From contig CAJYHS010000164.1 of NCBI GenBank assembly GCA_913774715.1, positions 1 through 62,197 of the forward strand: 62,197 bases of DNA, read 5' to 3'. This DNA comes from an uncultured Siphonobacter sp. (lineage in GTDB: Bacteria > Bacteroidota > Bacteroidia > Cytophagales > Spirosomataceae). How positions within the stretch are numbered: the first letter of the stretch is position 1; each line of letters opens with the position of its first letter. Of the stretch, positions 36,422 to 44,004 are shown one piece after another. The position numbers and the translations under genes are program-made. Below the pieces are notes generated by a model that made no database searches, had not been told where the DNA came from, and saw nothing but the letters and a program-made list of their open reading frames with translations.

Positions 36422-37296
36422 TACGTTACCGCGAACCATTTGGCTAACTGTAACGAAAAAGGTAACAAGAGGAGAGTTGCCAGTCCCAGTGGCCAGGCTC
36501 CGAAAGCCATACACCAGGCGGCGTTCATGATAATTAAAGACAAAACGCCGGCTTTTACGGCTTTCCCGATATTGGGACCAATGGGATTCTGAAAGGCCGT
36601 TAGTAAGGGTTTGAAAACCATAAACGCATGAATCAGAACCAAGGGCAAAGCTTCCAGCAAATGACCCTGTATGTATCCAAAGGCCAACAGAGCCATCTCA
36701 ACAATGGCATAAAGTACTCCCGCAAAAAGCATGGTGCGGGAATGACCGCCGTGCACTTCACCGCGACTGATCATGGTAATGGCCGCAATGAAAATAATGG
36801 GTATAAAACCGACAGCGTAATAATCGCTGAGTAACTCAGGAATCAAACTAACACCGAGTAATAAATTCAACCCCCGGCAAAGGCCCATATTCAAAGGTCC
36901 AAGGATGGAATCATGCTTGGCAAAACGATCATAACTCAGGGTAAGAATGGCAATAGCAGCAGCAATAATACCACTTTCAACGCTACATAAACTGGCCGCT
37001 CCGATGCCTAATACATGCAATACCGTTCCCTGGAAAATAGCGGCCTGGATAGAAACCTGTCCACTGGGAATGGGGCGTTCGGGACGTTCTACTGCATCGA
37101 GCTGAGCGTCGAAAACGTCATTAAAAACTACACCGCCTCCGTATAAACCCACCGTAGCGGCACTGAGGGTGAGAAAAGAATGCCAGTCAAATGCAGGAGG
37201 GATAGCTCCGGCGATGGCTGCTCCGGCCCAGACATCAGCGACTGCCGTGACGAGGTTAGCGGGTCGCATCAACTGAATAAATGCCTTGATATTCAA
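36421..37296 (-). CDS. eboC: EboC: UbiA-like prenyltransferase
   Basis: 291 residues with eight or nine membrane helices. The UbiA aspartate motif NDVFDAQLDAVERPERP is near residue 60 and the second acidic motif YDRFAKHD near 125. UbiA enzymes attach prenyl chains to aromatic or cyclitol acceptors in the inner membrane. EboC is the ebo-specific branch, beginning with FIQLMRPANLVTAVADV. In the ebo model it would prenylate, or anchor, the compound made by EboD. The acceptor is not known. Confidence 0.93.
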   Translation of the reverse strand: MNIKAFIQLMRPANLVTAVADVWAGAAIAGAIPPAFDWHSFLTLSAATVGLYGGGVVFNDVFDAQLDAVERPERPIPSGQVSIQAAIFQGTVLHVLGIGAASLCSVESGIIAAAIAILTLSYDRFAKHDSILGPLNMGLCRGLNLLLGVSLIPELLSDYYAVGFIPIIFIAAITMISRGEVHGGHSRTMLFAGVLYAIVEMALLAFGYIQGHLLEALPLVLIHAFMVFKPLLTAFQNPIGPNIGKAVKAGVLSLIIMNAAWCMAFGAWPLGLATLLLLPFSLQLAKWFAVT

Positions 37297-37497
37297 AATA
37301 GTATTCTTCTATTGCTTATGAAAAGCAGTTGAAATGCGGGTTTCGAAAAAAAACTTTTTGGAAACAGACAGGCAATTTAATCAACATGGTTGACAAAAAC
37401 AGTACCTGTATTGATCTCTATCGACGAAATAAGGTTTGAGTAAGACTTAATAGTTTCCTAAATCTCAATAAAAATACTAATGTCTTTTCCAAAGCCA

Positions 37498-37554
37498 TCG
37501 TGGTCTGTGTCACGCAGAATGGCAGAAAGCATTCAGACGCACTACAGACCACGA
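37498..37554 (-). promoter_or_regulatory. Large hairpin inside the ebo operon, eboB-eboC gap
   Basis: The perfect 11-base arms TCGTGGTCTGT/ACAGACCACGA enclose an interrupted inner stem including GAATG/CATTC. No T run follows on the minus strand, so it is not an ordinary terminator. The 281-base gap that holds it is the largest in the operon. An RNA processing or stability element is possible. Confidence 0.55.
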
Positions 37555-37577
37555 GGACAATAGTAAGAAAATGAGTA

Positions 37578-38579
37578 TTATTTGATGAAAATGGAATCTT
37601 TGTCGATGCGGGGTTGCTGGCCACCGCGAAGAATGGTATTGCCATTGAATTTCTGACTCTGATCGATTTCCTGACCAAAATCAGATTCGTCAATTTGTCC
37701 GCTTTGGGCGAAGGCATCAAGAGCATTCCGATAGGTAACCAGTCGAACGGCTTCGTCAGAAATGCCTTTCATTTTCATCAACGCTGCCGTCTTGGGAACC
37801 GCCAGTGGATCAGAGATGCCCCAGTCGGCCGCCGAATTTACCATGATCCGCTCGGGACCGTACTGACGCACGACTTCCACCATACGTTCGTTACCCATTT
37901 TGGTAAATGGATAAATCGTGAAGGCCGCCCAGAAACCCTGATCCAGTACGCTTTTTACCGTTTCTTCATTGTTATGATCAATGATGACCATGCCGGGATC
38001 AAGTCCGTGTTCGAGGGCGATAGCCATGCTACGTTCGGTACCCTGTTTTTTGTCGCGGTGGGGCGTGTGAATCTGAACGGGAAGATTGGCTTCTTTGGCC
38101 AGCTCCAATTGCAGACGGTAGAAGCGTTCTTCGGCGGGCGTCTGGTCATCAAAACCAATTTCGCCGATGCCTACCACACCTTCTTTATATACGAACAAGG
38201 GTAATACTTCCATTACCTGTTCTGCCAGAGCTTCATTATTAGCTTCACGGGAATTAAGGCCGATGGTACAGTAATGCTTAATACCAAACTGGGACGAACG
38301 AAAACGCTCCCAACCCACCAGACTGCTGAAGTAATCCTTGAAGGAAGCTACTCCCGTACGGGGTTGCCCGAGCCAGAACGCGGGTTCGATTAAGGCCACT
38401 ACACCAGCATCGGCCATGGCCTGATAATCATCGGTAGTACGGGAAGTCATGTGTACGTGAGGATCAAAGAACTTCATGTCTTTGATCAGGTCACGGTATT
38501 GCGTAAATTCCAGGTTACTGTGGGTAACTTCTTCTTTATTTTCTTCGAAATGCGAAGGATTAAGTTCGTGCTGGCACAT
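37578..38579 (-). CDS. eboB: EboB: TatD-like metal-dependent hydrolase
   Basis: 333 residues from 38579. An ATG at 38477 (MKFFDPHVHM) gives a 299-residue protein that begins as most homologues do, so the first 34 residues are doubtful. Metal ligands typical of the TatD/amidohydrolase fold are visible: HVH near residue 40, GEIGFDD near 145, QIHTPH near 175, IIDHNNE near 205 and NSAADWG near 255. It probably hydrolyses a pathway intermediate, but no substrate is known. eboA lies 37 bases upstream. Confidence 0.92.
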   Translation of the reverse strand: MCQHELNPSHFEENKEEVTHSNLEFTQYRDLIKDMKFFDPHVHMTSRTTDDYQAMADAGVVALIEPAFWLGQPRTGVASFKDYFSSLVGWERFRSSQFGIKHYCTIGLNSREANNEALAEQVMEVLPLFVYKEGVVGIGEIGFDDQTPAEERFYRLQLELAKEANLPVQIHTPHRDKKQGTERSMAIALEHGLDPGMVIIDHNNEETVKSVLDQGFWAAFTIYPFTKMGNERMVEVVRQYGPERIMVNSAADWGISDPLAVPKTAALMKMKGISDEAVRLVTYRNALDAFAQSGQIDESDFGQEIDQSQKFNGNTILRGGQQPRIDKDSIFIK

Positions 38580-38616
38580 AGGAATAGCGGTTTCAAGACC
38601 GGATAAAAAGTATCAA

Positions 38617-39483
38617 TTAAGCTAGCTGCGTATCAAGCTGATTCCAGTTTAGCGTTTCAGGAACTGTAATGGAATATTCCTGTAGCAACTTTCGGGCCGG
38701 AGCAAAATCTGCTTCCGTAGAGATAAGATAGGCCGCTTCCCGGTCAATGGACCGATTGGAATGAAATAAATGCCGGATGTCATCTACCATCGAGTCGTTC
38801 ACAAAAGGAACGATTACCTGCCAGGCTCTGGCGGGTACGTAACGACCAGCAGCCCAGCGTTCATGAGCAAAATCGACAAGAATGCGGGCCAACGCTGGGT
38901 TGCTACGTTCCTGCAAGCCTATAATGCCACCCACGGACTTATCATTGAAAATGGTTTTCATAACCAGCTGGTTCCAGGCCAGCTCGGAAAATTGCTCGGC
39001 CGGGTAAGGGTTACCTAAAGCCAGCGAATCGAAAACCAGACCCATGTTCGAACGAACGGCCTCTGTTGCCCTAAAAACCCAGGCTTCAGGGTACGGTAAT
39101 ACCGGAAGCGAAGCATATAAGGCTACCAATTCATTCATTTCCGCTGTTTCAAACAGCGTTTCGATGGATTGAATGAATAACTCTTTTTGCTCCATAGGCA
39201 GGTGCAAAAGCAGATAGAGACGAGTCACCCGATCCATTGGCCAGGCAAGTAGGCTGAAATGGGAACGTAGTTCAGCCAACTGCTGGCGACGTTCGGGGCT
39301 CAGGGAAACCGGTTTTTTACCCGTAAAACGTGGAGCCGCTACAAACGCCGTTTGAATGCTGACCGGATTGGTAAGGTTGACCTTCGTGTCAAGCCATTGG
39401 CGACCAGCTTGGGGTAATTGTTCAGCTAAAATCTCACCCAATACGAGTCGTAGAGTAAGAATAGAATCGAGAGGCAGTGTCAT
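38617..39483 (-). CDS. eboA: EboA domain protein
   Basis: 288 residues, soluble and mostly helical. It is recognised by its place as first gene of the ebo operon and by family phrases such as FSLLAWPMDRVTRLYLLL near residue 80, NELVALYASLPVLPYPE near 118 and ARILVDFAHERWAAGR near 205. EboA has no assigned chemistry. The operon begins here, with an exact -7 box 41 bases upstream, and runs eboA-B-C-D-E-F without interruption to a terminator. Confidence 0.9.
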   Translation of the reverse strand: MTLPLDSILTLRLVLGEILAEQLPQAGRQWLDTKVNLTNPVSIQTAFVAAPRFTGKKPVSLSPERRQQLAELRSHFSLLAWPMDRVTRLYLLLHLPMEQKELFIQSIETLFETAEMNELVALYASLPVLPYPEAWVFRATEAVRSNMGLVFDSLALGNPYPAEQFSELAWNQLVMKTIFNDKSVGGIIGLQERSNPALARILVDFAHERWAAGRYVPARAWQVIVPFVNDSMVDDIRHLFHSNRSIDREAAYLISTEADFAPARKLLQEYSITVPETLNWNQLDTQLA

Positions 39484-39524
39484 ACGCAGAAATAGAACCG
39501 GCAGGGCCGTAACAATTAGTGCTG

Positions 39525-39532
39525 CAAAAATA
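39525..39532 (-). promoter_or_regulatory. -7 promoter box TATTTTTG for the ebo operon
   Basis: Exact TAnnTTTG on the minus strand, 42 bases before the eboA start. No clear -33 TTTG was found at the usual spacing. Confidence 0.5.
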
Positions 39533-39613
39533 CCAAAGCCTTTTGAGTTTAGCTGTGATTTATGTCATTTGAAAAAATAACCTGAGAACCTGAATCTATG
39601 TTTAAGCATAAAA

Positions 39614-39638
39614 AAAGACGCGATATACTCGCGTCTTT
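39614..39638 (-). terminator. Intrinsic terminator after the GH105-DUF4350 gene
   Basis: Ten-base perfect arms AAAGACGCGA/TCGCGTCTTT with a five-base loop, followed on the minus strand by a T run. It isolates the hydrolase gene from the ebo operon downstream. Confidence 0.88.
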
Positions 39639-39658
39639 AGAGTGAAATAGGGCACTTA

Positions 39659-41551
39659 TTATTTCTTCAAGAGCCATTTGCTTAAATTCTTGGCTGCTTT
39701 AAAGTTTTCGTATTCCATTGGTAAACGCTTACCGTTCAGGTATTCATTATAAATCCAGGGATCGCCCAGGACAAATACCCGTCCTTTACCGAACTGAGCT
39801 ACGGCCATAATTTCGTCGCCGTTGGCTGTCAATACGGGTTTGGCGGGAGCTTTGGTCTTGAGCGTAACTACTTCTTTAATGTATACCTTTTTCACATCAC
39901 CGAAAATAGGGTGATTACCATCAAAGAGAAACTTGCCCTGATCATACACGTCATTTTTGACCATGTTCACGTTTTTATCCGTGAACTGTACCCCAAACTT
40001 ACCCGCCAGAATATTGAAATTTTTAATCTCCGCGTTAGACGTATCATTGGCCAGTAATACCAGTGTTCCACCCGCTTTTACCCAGTCAGCAATGACCTTG
40101 GCGTGAGCTTCATTCATGTAATTCGGTTTCGCCGTTTCTTTTTTCGTATCAGGATCAACGATGATGTATACATCCAGTTTTTTCAGCGAAGCCGCCGTAG
40201 GTGCCTCTGGAACGGAAACCGTCTTTGCTCCATAATTACGGAAAATGCTGCCCCATAGCGAATAACCCGAATCGCGGTAATCGTCCCAGGTGTAGTGGTA
40301 ACGTTGCCCTTTGCTGGTGTATTCGTTATTGAAGAAATAATCCAGGCCTACCGTTTTGCCTTTTGCATATGACAATTCAGGCAGAGTTTCCATCTCGATA
40401 CTACTCAGGATGAACGGCCCTACGCCCTTCAAATCGTCCAGACGAATTTTTTCGCTGAGGTAATATTCGTAGCTGCCATCGCGGTAGGGGTTACCACCTA
40501 AACCGCCAACACTCACCGTCTTATCCAGGTGAACCAATCCCTTTTCATCCGTAGAAATGAATTCTTTCAAAATTCCCTGATATCCTTTTTGAGCGGCTTT
40601 CAGAAAAGATGCATCCAGTAAACCCTTACGAACGCCTTTGGCTAACCCATACACAAACATATTGGAGGCCGAAGCTTCGAGGTAGTTTCCTTTCTCAGTG
40701 CCTTTGTCTGTAATCTGCCACCAGCAACCGCTTTTAGGATCCTGATACTTAACAATGACGGGCATCAGACGTTTGTAAATGGCTTCCAGTTGTCCACGTT
40801 TGGAATGGTCTTTAGGAAGGTAATCCAGTACATCCACGAGTCCCATGACGTACCAGCCAATGGCCCGGCTCCAGAAGTGTGGCGAATGTCCTGTTTGAGG
40901 GTTTGCCCATTTCTGTTCGCGACTTTCGTCATAGGCATGGTATAATAAACCCGTTTTTTCATCGCGGGAATTTTTCTCCATCCAGATAAACTGATTGGCG
41001 ACTTCATCGAAATACTTGGGTTCCTTCGCTATAATGGCGTATTCAGCTGAGAAAGGTTCGGCCATGTACAGACCGTCGAGCCACATCTGATTTGGGTAAC
41101 GCTTTTTGTGCCAGTAACCGCCTTCTTTTGTGCGAGGTTGAGATTCCAGCTGACTGTGTACGTACTGAGCGGCTTTCCAGTATTTTTCCTTACCCGTGTC
41201 CTGGTATAATTTCAGTAATAAACGTCCCGAAGGGATATTGTCCAGATTATAGTCATCAAAACGGTACCCCCGAATTTCGCCCTGATCGTTAAGGTAAGAA
41301 TCAATATTCCGTTGCATGTAATGGAAGTATTTCCCATCGCCTGAATGCTCGGCGGTGCGGCTTAGTGCATACAGAATAAGTCCTTCTTCATAACCCCACT
41401 GAGTAAGCTTTCCGGCTTTGATTTCAGCCGAATCCAGACGGGTAGTCATAATGGAATTAGCCATGCGTTCAGACCAGGGAAGCTGTTGAGCCTGCGTGGC
41501 CCATGACAGCAGAATTCCCAGAAGGCCAAGTAGAAGTCTAGAGGATTGCAT
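39659..41551 (-). CDS. GH88/GH105 unsaturated glycuronyl hydrolase fused to a DUF4350-like domain
   Basis: 630 residues with a signal peptide ending ATQAQ. Residues about 25-390 form the alpha/alpha-barrel of GH105 enzymes: YRFDDYNLDNIPSGR near 97 and NQMWLDGLYMAEPFSAEYA near 155 carry the two catalytic Asp residues, followed by HFWSRAIGWYVMGLVD near 225. The C-terminal 210 residues contain LKKLDVYIIVDPD and AGGTLVLLANDTSN, then FGKGRVFVLGDPW, the pattern of DUF4350/GATase-like domains. The enzyme removes delta-4,5-unsaturated galacturonyl residues from rhamnogalacturonan or pectin products. The extra domain may bind or position the substrate; that is inference. Confidence 0.92.
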   Translation of the reverse strand: MQSSRLLLGLLGILLSWATQAQQLPWSERMANSIMTTRLDSAEIKAGKLTQWGYEEGLILYALSRTAEHSGDGKYFHYMQRNIDSYLNDQGEIRGYRFDDYNLDNIPSGRLLLKLYQDTGKEKYWKAAQYVHSQLESQPRTKEGGYWHKKRYPNQMWLDGLYMAEPFSAEYAIIAKEPKYFDEVANQFIWMEKNSRDEKTGLLYHAYDESREQKWANPQTGHSPHFWSRAIGWYVMGLVDVLDYLPKDHSKRGQLEAIYKRLMPVIVKYQDPKSGCWWQITDKGTEKGNYLEASASNMFVYGLAKGVRKGLLDASFLKAAQKGYQGILKEFISTDEKGLVHLDKTVSVGGLGGNPYRDGSYEYYLSEKIRLDDLKGVGPFILSSIEMETLPELSYAKGKTVGLDYFFNNEYTSKGQRYHYTWDDYRDSGYSLWGSIFRNYGAKTVSVPEAPTAASLKKLDVYIIVDPDTKKETAKPNYMNEAHAKVIADWVKAGGTLVLLANDTSNAEIKNFNILAGKFGVQFTDKNVNMVKNDVYDQGKFLFDGNHPIFGDVKKVYIKEVVTLKTKAPAKPVLTANGDEIMAVAQFGKGRVFVLGDPWIYNEYLNGKRLPMEYENFKAAKNLSKWLLKK

Positions 41552-41628
41552 ATGTAGTTAAAAGGTAAAGATCACTTTTGTAATAAAGATGCTCCTTTCT
41601 GGGCTTTTCCCTTATTCTACGAAAGAGC

Positions 41629-42864
41629 TTAATACGCGGCCCATTGCATAAGTAGTCCAGTTACATAACCGGCATAGGTACCAATAGCGTATCCTAGTAT
41701 GGCTAATAAAACTCCCACGGGAGCCAGTGAAGGGTGAAAAGCAGCGGCCACTACCGGAGCGGAGGCGGGTCCGCCAATCGCGGCCTGCGACCCTACGGCC
41801 ATAAAGAAAAAGGGAGCTTTGAAGAGTCGGCCCGCTGCAACAATAAAGAGGCCATGAATGAGAATCCAGATGACGCCAACGGCGAAAAGCCCGGGATTAT
41901 CAGCAATGGCCCACAAGTCCATTTTTAGCCCGATGGTAGCAATTAATAGATACAGAAAAACGCTGCCAATTTTAGAAGCTCCCACGTGCTCAAGTTGACG
42001 AACAGGGGTGAAAGAAAGGGTAATGCCTACAATCGTAGCAACGGAAATAATCCAGAAAACCTTAGAGGTTAAACTAAAACGCTCTAGGCCGGGATATTCT
42101 TTCAGAATGGGTACGATGGTATCAGCAAAGGCATGAGCCAGTCCGGTAACTCCCAGGCCAATGGCGATAATCATTACTAAATCCCGAAATTGGGGAATTC
42201 GCTGATGCTGGGCCTGATGGGCTTCCAACTGCACCTGAACTTCGCTAATAGCGGAAGCATCAGCTTTGAAGAGGCGATCAATGGCCAGAGCTTTTCCGGC
42301 TCCGTAAATCATTACGGCCATCCAGAGTTCGGCGACGATGATATCTACCGAAACGCTTTGAGAAAAGATTTTTTCGGAAGGTTTGAAGATCTCTTTCAGG
42401 GCTACCTGATTCGCTCCTCCGCCCGTCCAGCTACCGGCAATGGTAGCCAGTCCTCGCCAGACGGCATCGGCACCTTCACCGCCGACGGTTGCCGGAGAAA
42501 ACTGTTTGACGATCCAGACAGCCATGGGACCGCCAATCATCACGCCCACGATTCCTGCCAGAAAAACCATGACGGTTTTAAACCCGAGTCGCTTCAATGT
42601 TTTCAAATCCATGGACAGGGTAAATAGAACCAGGGTAGCAGGAAGCAGGTATTGCGAAACAACTTTGTAGATCGCAGAGTCATCACCGACCACTTCGGGA
42701 GCAAAGACGCCAGCCGTCGTTAATAAGCCAGGTATGAAGTAACTAAGCAGAACCGGGGGGATAATGTCGTAAAATTTTCGGAGGGAAGGAATCTTAGAGG
42801 TATAAAAGATCAATCCAAGAACTGAACATAAGATGCCTAAAACAACCGCGTAGTTTGATACCAT
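41629..42864 (-). CDS. DUF819 family membrane protein (YjcL type)
   Basis: 411 residues with about ten membrane helices. The DUF819 landmarks are GLLTTAGVFAPE near residue 47, AGIVGVMIGGPMAVWIV near 100, IAGSWTGGGANQVALKEIF near 150, GAGKALAIDR, and the closing GSQAAIGGPASAPVVAAAFHP near 360. The family has the fold of ion-coupled anion or organic-acid transporters (distantly related to gluconate or bile-acid symporters), and no substrate is proven. Its upstream region carries a terminator-like hairpin and a short ORF, so expression may be attenuated. The gene reads toward the GH105 gene with a 77-base gap. Confidence 0.9.
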   Translation of the reverse strand: MVSNYAVVLGILCSVLGLIFYTSKIPSLRKFYDIIPPVLLSYFIPGLLTTAGVFAPEVVGDDSAIYKVVSQYLLPATLVLFTLSMDLKTLKRLGFKTVMVFLAGIVGVMIGGPMAVWIVKQFSPATVGGEGADAVWRGLATIAGSWTGGGANQVALKEIFKPSEKIFSQSVSVDIIVAELWMAVMIYGAGKALAIDRLFKADASAISEVQVQLEAHQAQHQRIPQFRDLVMIIAIGLGVTGLAHAFADTIVPILKEYPGLERFSLTSKVFWIISVATIVGITLSFTPVRQLEHVGASKIGSVFLYLLIATIGLKMDLWAIADNPGLFAVGVIWILIHGLFIVAAGRLFKAPFFFMAVGSQAAIGGPASAPVVAAAFHPSLAPVGVLLAILGYAIGTYAGYVTGLLMQWAAY

Positions 42865-42960
42865 TCGATGAAGTCGTCAATGGGAAATAAAAAACGCGAA
42901 ATAACAGGAAAGGATTGGTAAATGTTTGGCAAAAGAAGGAAAAGATGAAGGAATCGCTCT

Positions 42961-42995
42961 AAAAAAAACACGCAAGCCTCAGAAAGGTTGCGTGT
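42961..42995 (-). terminator. Strong terminator or attenuator in front of the DUF819 gene
   Basis: On the minus strand, ACACGCAACCT pairs with AGG-C-TTGCGTGT through 11 base pairs with one bulged base and a short loop, directly followed by eight Ts. It lies about 100 bases upstream of the DUF819 start. Either it ends the transcript of the RNA locus upstream or it attenuates DUF819. Confidence 0.85.
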
Positions 42996-43018
42996 CAGAA
43001 TTACACTTCATCAACAAA

Positions 43019-43045
43019 CTAAAAACCAAATAAAACTACTGCCAT
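43019..43045 (-). other. Eight-codon ORF upstream of the hairpin (possible leader peptide)
   Basis: On the minus strand an ATG starts MAVVLFGF followed by TAG, 23 bases before the terminator hairpin. The spacing of short ORF, then hairpin with T run, then gene is that of a translational attenuator. There is no proof of translation. Confidence 0.3.
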
Positions 43046-43072
43046 TTTTTCGAAATTCCGCTTTCACCAGAT

Positions 43073-43112
43073 AAAAAAATACTAGGCGGATCAATGACCC
43101 GTAGAAGCCTAG
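43073..43112 (-). terminator. Intrinsic terminator of the tRNA-like RNA
   Basis: CTAGGC/GCCTAG outer arms (43082-43087 and 43107-43112) with an inner GGGTC/GATCC stem, then TATTTTTTT on the minus strand. It lies 35 bases after the 3' end of the tRNA-like fold. Confidence 0.75.
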
Positions 43113-43146
43113 CCTGGAAAGAATTGGAATAAATGGTACTTAGATG

Positions 43147-43303
43147 CTGTAGGAGAAGGATTCGAACCTCCACGAAGCAGTTAGATACAGCACAAAATTT
43201 GGTGGTCAACCCCAGTCGGACTTGCCCGGCTTTATACTGATTTTTTCCTGGACTCTTCACCCCCGAGACAGGAGGGCATGGCTGCCAATTTCATCACCCT
43301 ACA
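43147..43303 (-). ncRNA. tRNA-like RNA with a giant variable arm
   Basis: Read on the minus strand, the 157 bases form a full cloverleaf. The acceptor TGTAGGG pairs with TCCTACA (7 bp, one G-T). Positions 8-9 are TG. The D arm is ATG/CAT with an AAATTGGCAGC loop containing the invariant GG. The anticodon stem is CCCTC/GGGGG around the loop CTGTCTC (U33 present, apparent anticodon GTC, but T instead of a purine at 37). The T arm is GGAGG-TTCGAAT-CCTTC. The discriminator is G and CCA is not encoded. The variable region is about 86 bases instead of 4-20, closed by GAAGAGT/ACT-G-CTTC, with an inner CAGT..CGG..CCG..ACTG hairpin. The D arm resembles class II (Leu) tRNAs, the anticodon loop tRNA-Asp. 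An exact -7 box is upstream and a terminator downstream, so it is likely expressed. Confidence 0.7.
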
Positions 43304-43334
43304 GTGTGGAACAGCGTTATCGCGTTTGATGATA

Positions 43335-43342
43335 CAAAGGTA
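43335..43342 (-). promoter_or_regulatory. -7 promoter box TACCTTTG for the tRNA-like RNA
   Basis: Exact TAnnTTTG on the minus strand, identical to the octamer in front of rnpB. It starts 31 bases upstream of the mature 5' end, with a TTG about 21 bases further upstream. Confidence 0.7.
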
Positions 43343-43427
43343 ATGTAGGGAAGAGGCGTTTTGCAAGAGTTGTATAAAAATTTTAAAAAATTTACGATAT
43401 TATTAATAATTGGTCTGTATTATTGCT

Positions 43428-43435
43428 TAATTTTG
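43428..43435 (+). promoter_or_regulatory. -7 promoter box TAATTTTG for the Lrp/AsnC gene
   Basis: Exact TAnnTTTG, 19 bases before the ATG at 43454, implying a very short leader. The surrounding sequence is strongly AT-rich. Confidence 0.5.
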
Positions 43436-43453
43436 AATAGAAACGCCAAAGCA

Positions 43454-43933
43454 ATGGATAAAAATTATGAGATTGATAACGTAGACCTGAAGATATTGGG
43501 TTTACTGATGCAGGACGCCACCATGCCTTATACTGAAATTGGTAAAAGAATCTTCGTTTCAGGGGGTACTGTGCACGTTCGGATGCGTAAAATGGAGCAA
43601 ATGGGCATTGTCAAGGGCTCTACTCTAATGATTGATCATACGAAACTAGGCTGGGACATTGCCGCCTTTCTAGGCATATATCTTGATAAAAGTTCTTTGT
43701 ACGCGGAGGTAGCAGAAAAACTAGCCGCTATTCCTGAAGTAGTAAACATTCATTATACCACCGGGATTTATTCCATTTTCGCAAAAATCGTTTGTCGCGA
43801 TACAACCCATTTACGGGAAGTACTGCACGATAAAATTCAGAAAGTCGGCGGAATTCAGCGAACGGAGACCTTTATATCGCTGGAAGAGAGTGTTTCCAGG
43901 CCCGTTCCGTTTGCAGAATCAACAAACGGGTAA
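43454..43933 (+). CDS. Lrp/AsnC family transcriptional regulator
   Basis: 159 residues from the ATG at 43454. The frame opens 31 codons earlier, but those codons span the promoter and are unlike the family. The N-terminal winged helix (NVDLKILGLLMQDATMPYTEIGKRIFVSGGTVHVRMRKM, landmarks LKILGLL and TVHVRMRKME) covers about residues 8-50. The ligand-binding RAM domain follows (VVNIHYTTGIYSIFAKIVCRD near 95-115). Lrp-type regulators respond to amino acids and often act on neighbouring transport or metabolism genes. The divergent DUF819 gene and the tRNA-like RNA are the nearest targets. Confidence 0.93.
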   Translation: MDKNYEIDNVDLKILGLLMQDATMPYTEIGKRIFVSGGTVHVRMRKMEQMGIVKGSTLMIDHTKLGWDIAAFLGIYLDKSSLYAEVAEKLAAIPEVVNIHYTTGIYSIFAKIVCRDTTHLREVLHDKIQKVGGIQRTETFISLEESVSRPVPFAESTNG

Positions 43934-43974
43934 ATTTATCCACCGCATTGAACGTTCCACCGCAGGTTTTGTTA

Positions 43975-43982
43975 TATTTTTG
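43975..43982 (+). promoter_or_regulatory. -7 promoter box TATTTTTG for sufB
   Basis: Exact TAnnTTTG, 22 bases before the sufB ATG. It implies that sufB is transcribed on its own. Confidence 0.5.
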
Positions 43983-44004
43983 CATAAATCTCTGACAAGC
44001 AAAT

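Noticed and set aside
37418-37726. 102-codon minus-strand ORF in the eboB-eboC gap
   Set aside because: It overlaps the 3' end of eboB in another frame and shows no family resemblance; the gap is better described by the hairpin.
43036-43260. A 74-codon minus-strand ORF overlapping the tRNA-like RNA
   Set aside because: Its sequence has no coding character and covers conserved structural positions of the RNA, including the T arm. The fold and promoter explain the region better.
43073-43342. Idea that the locus is a tmRNA (ssrA) or holds a group I intron
   Set aside because: tmRNA lacks an anticodon arm and carries a tag-peptide frame, neither of which fits. A group I intron would lie in the anticodon loop and be over 200 nt with a G-binding core; neither is seen.
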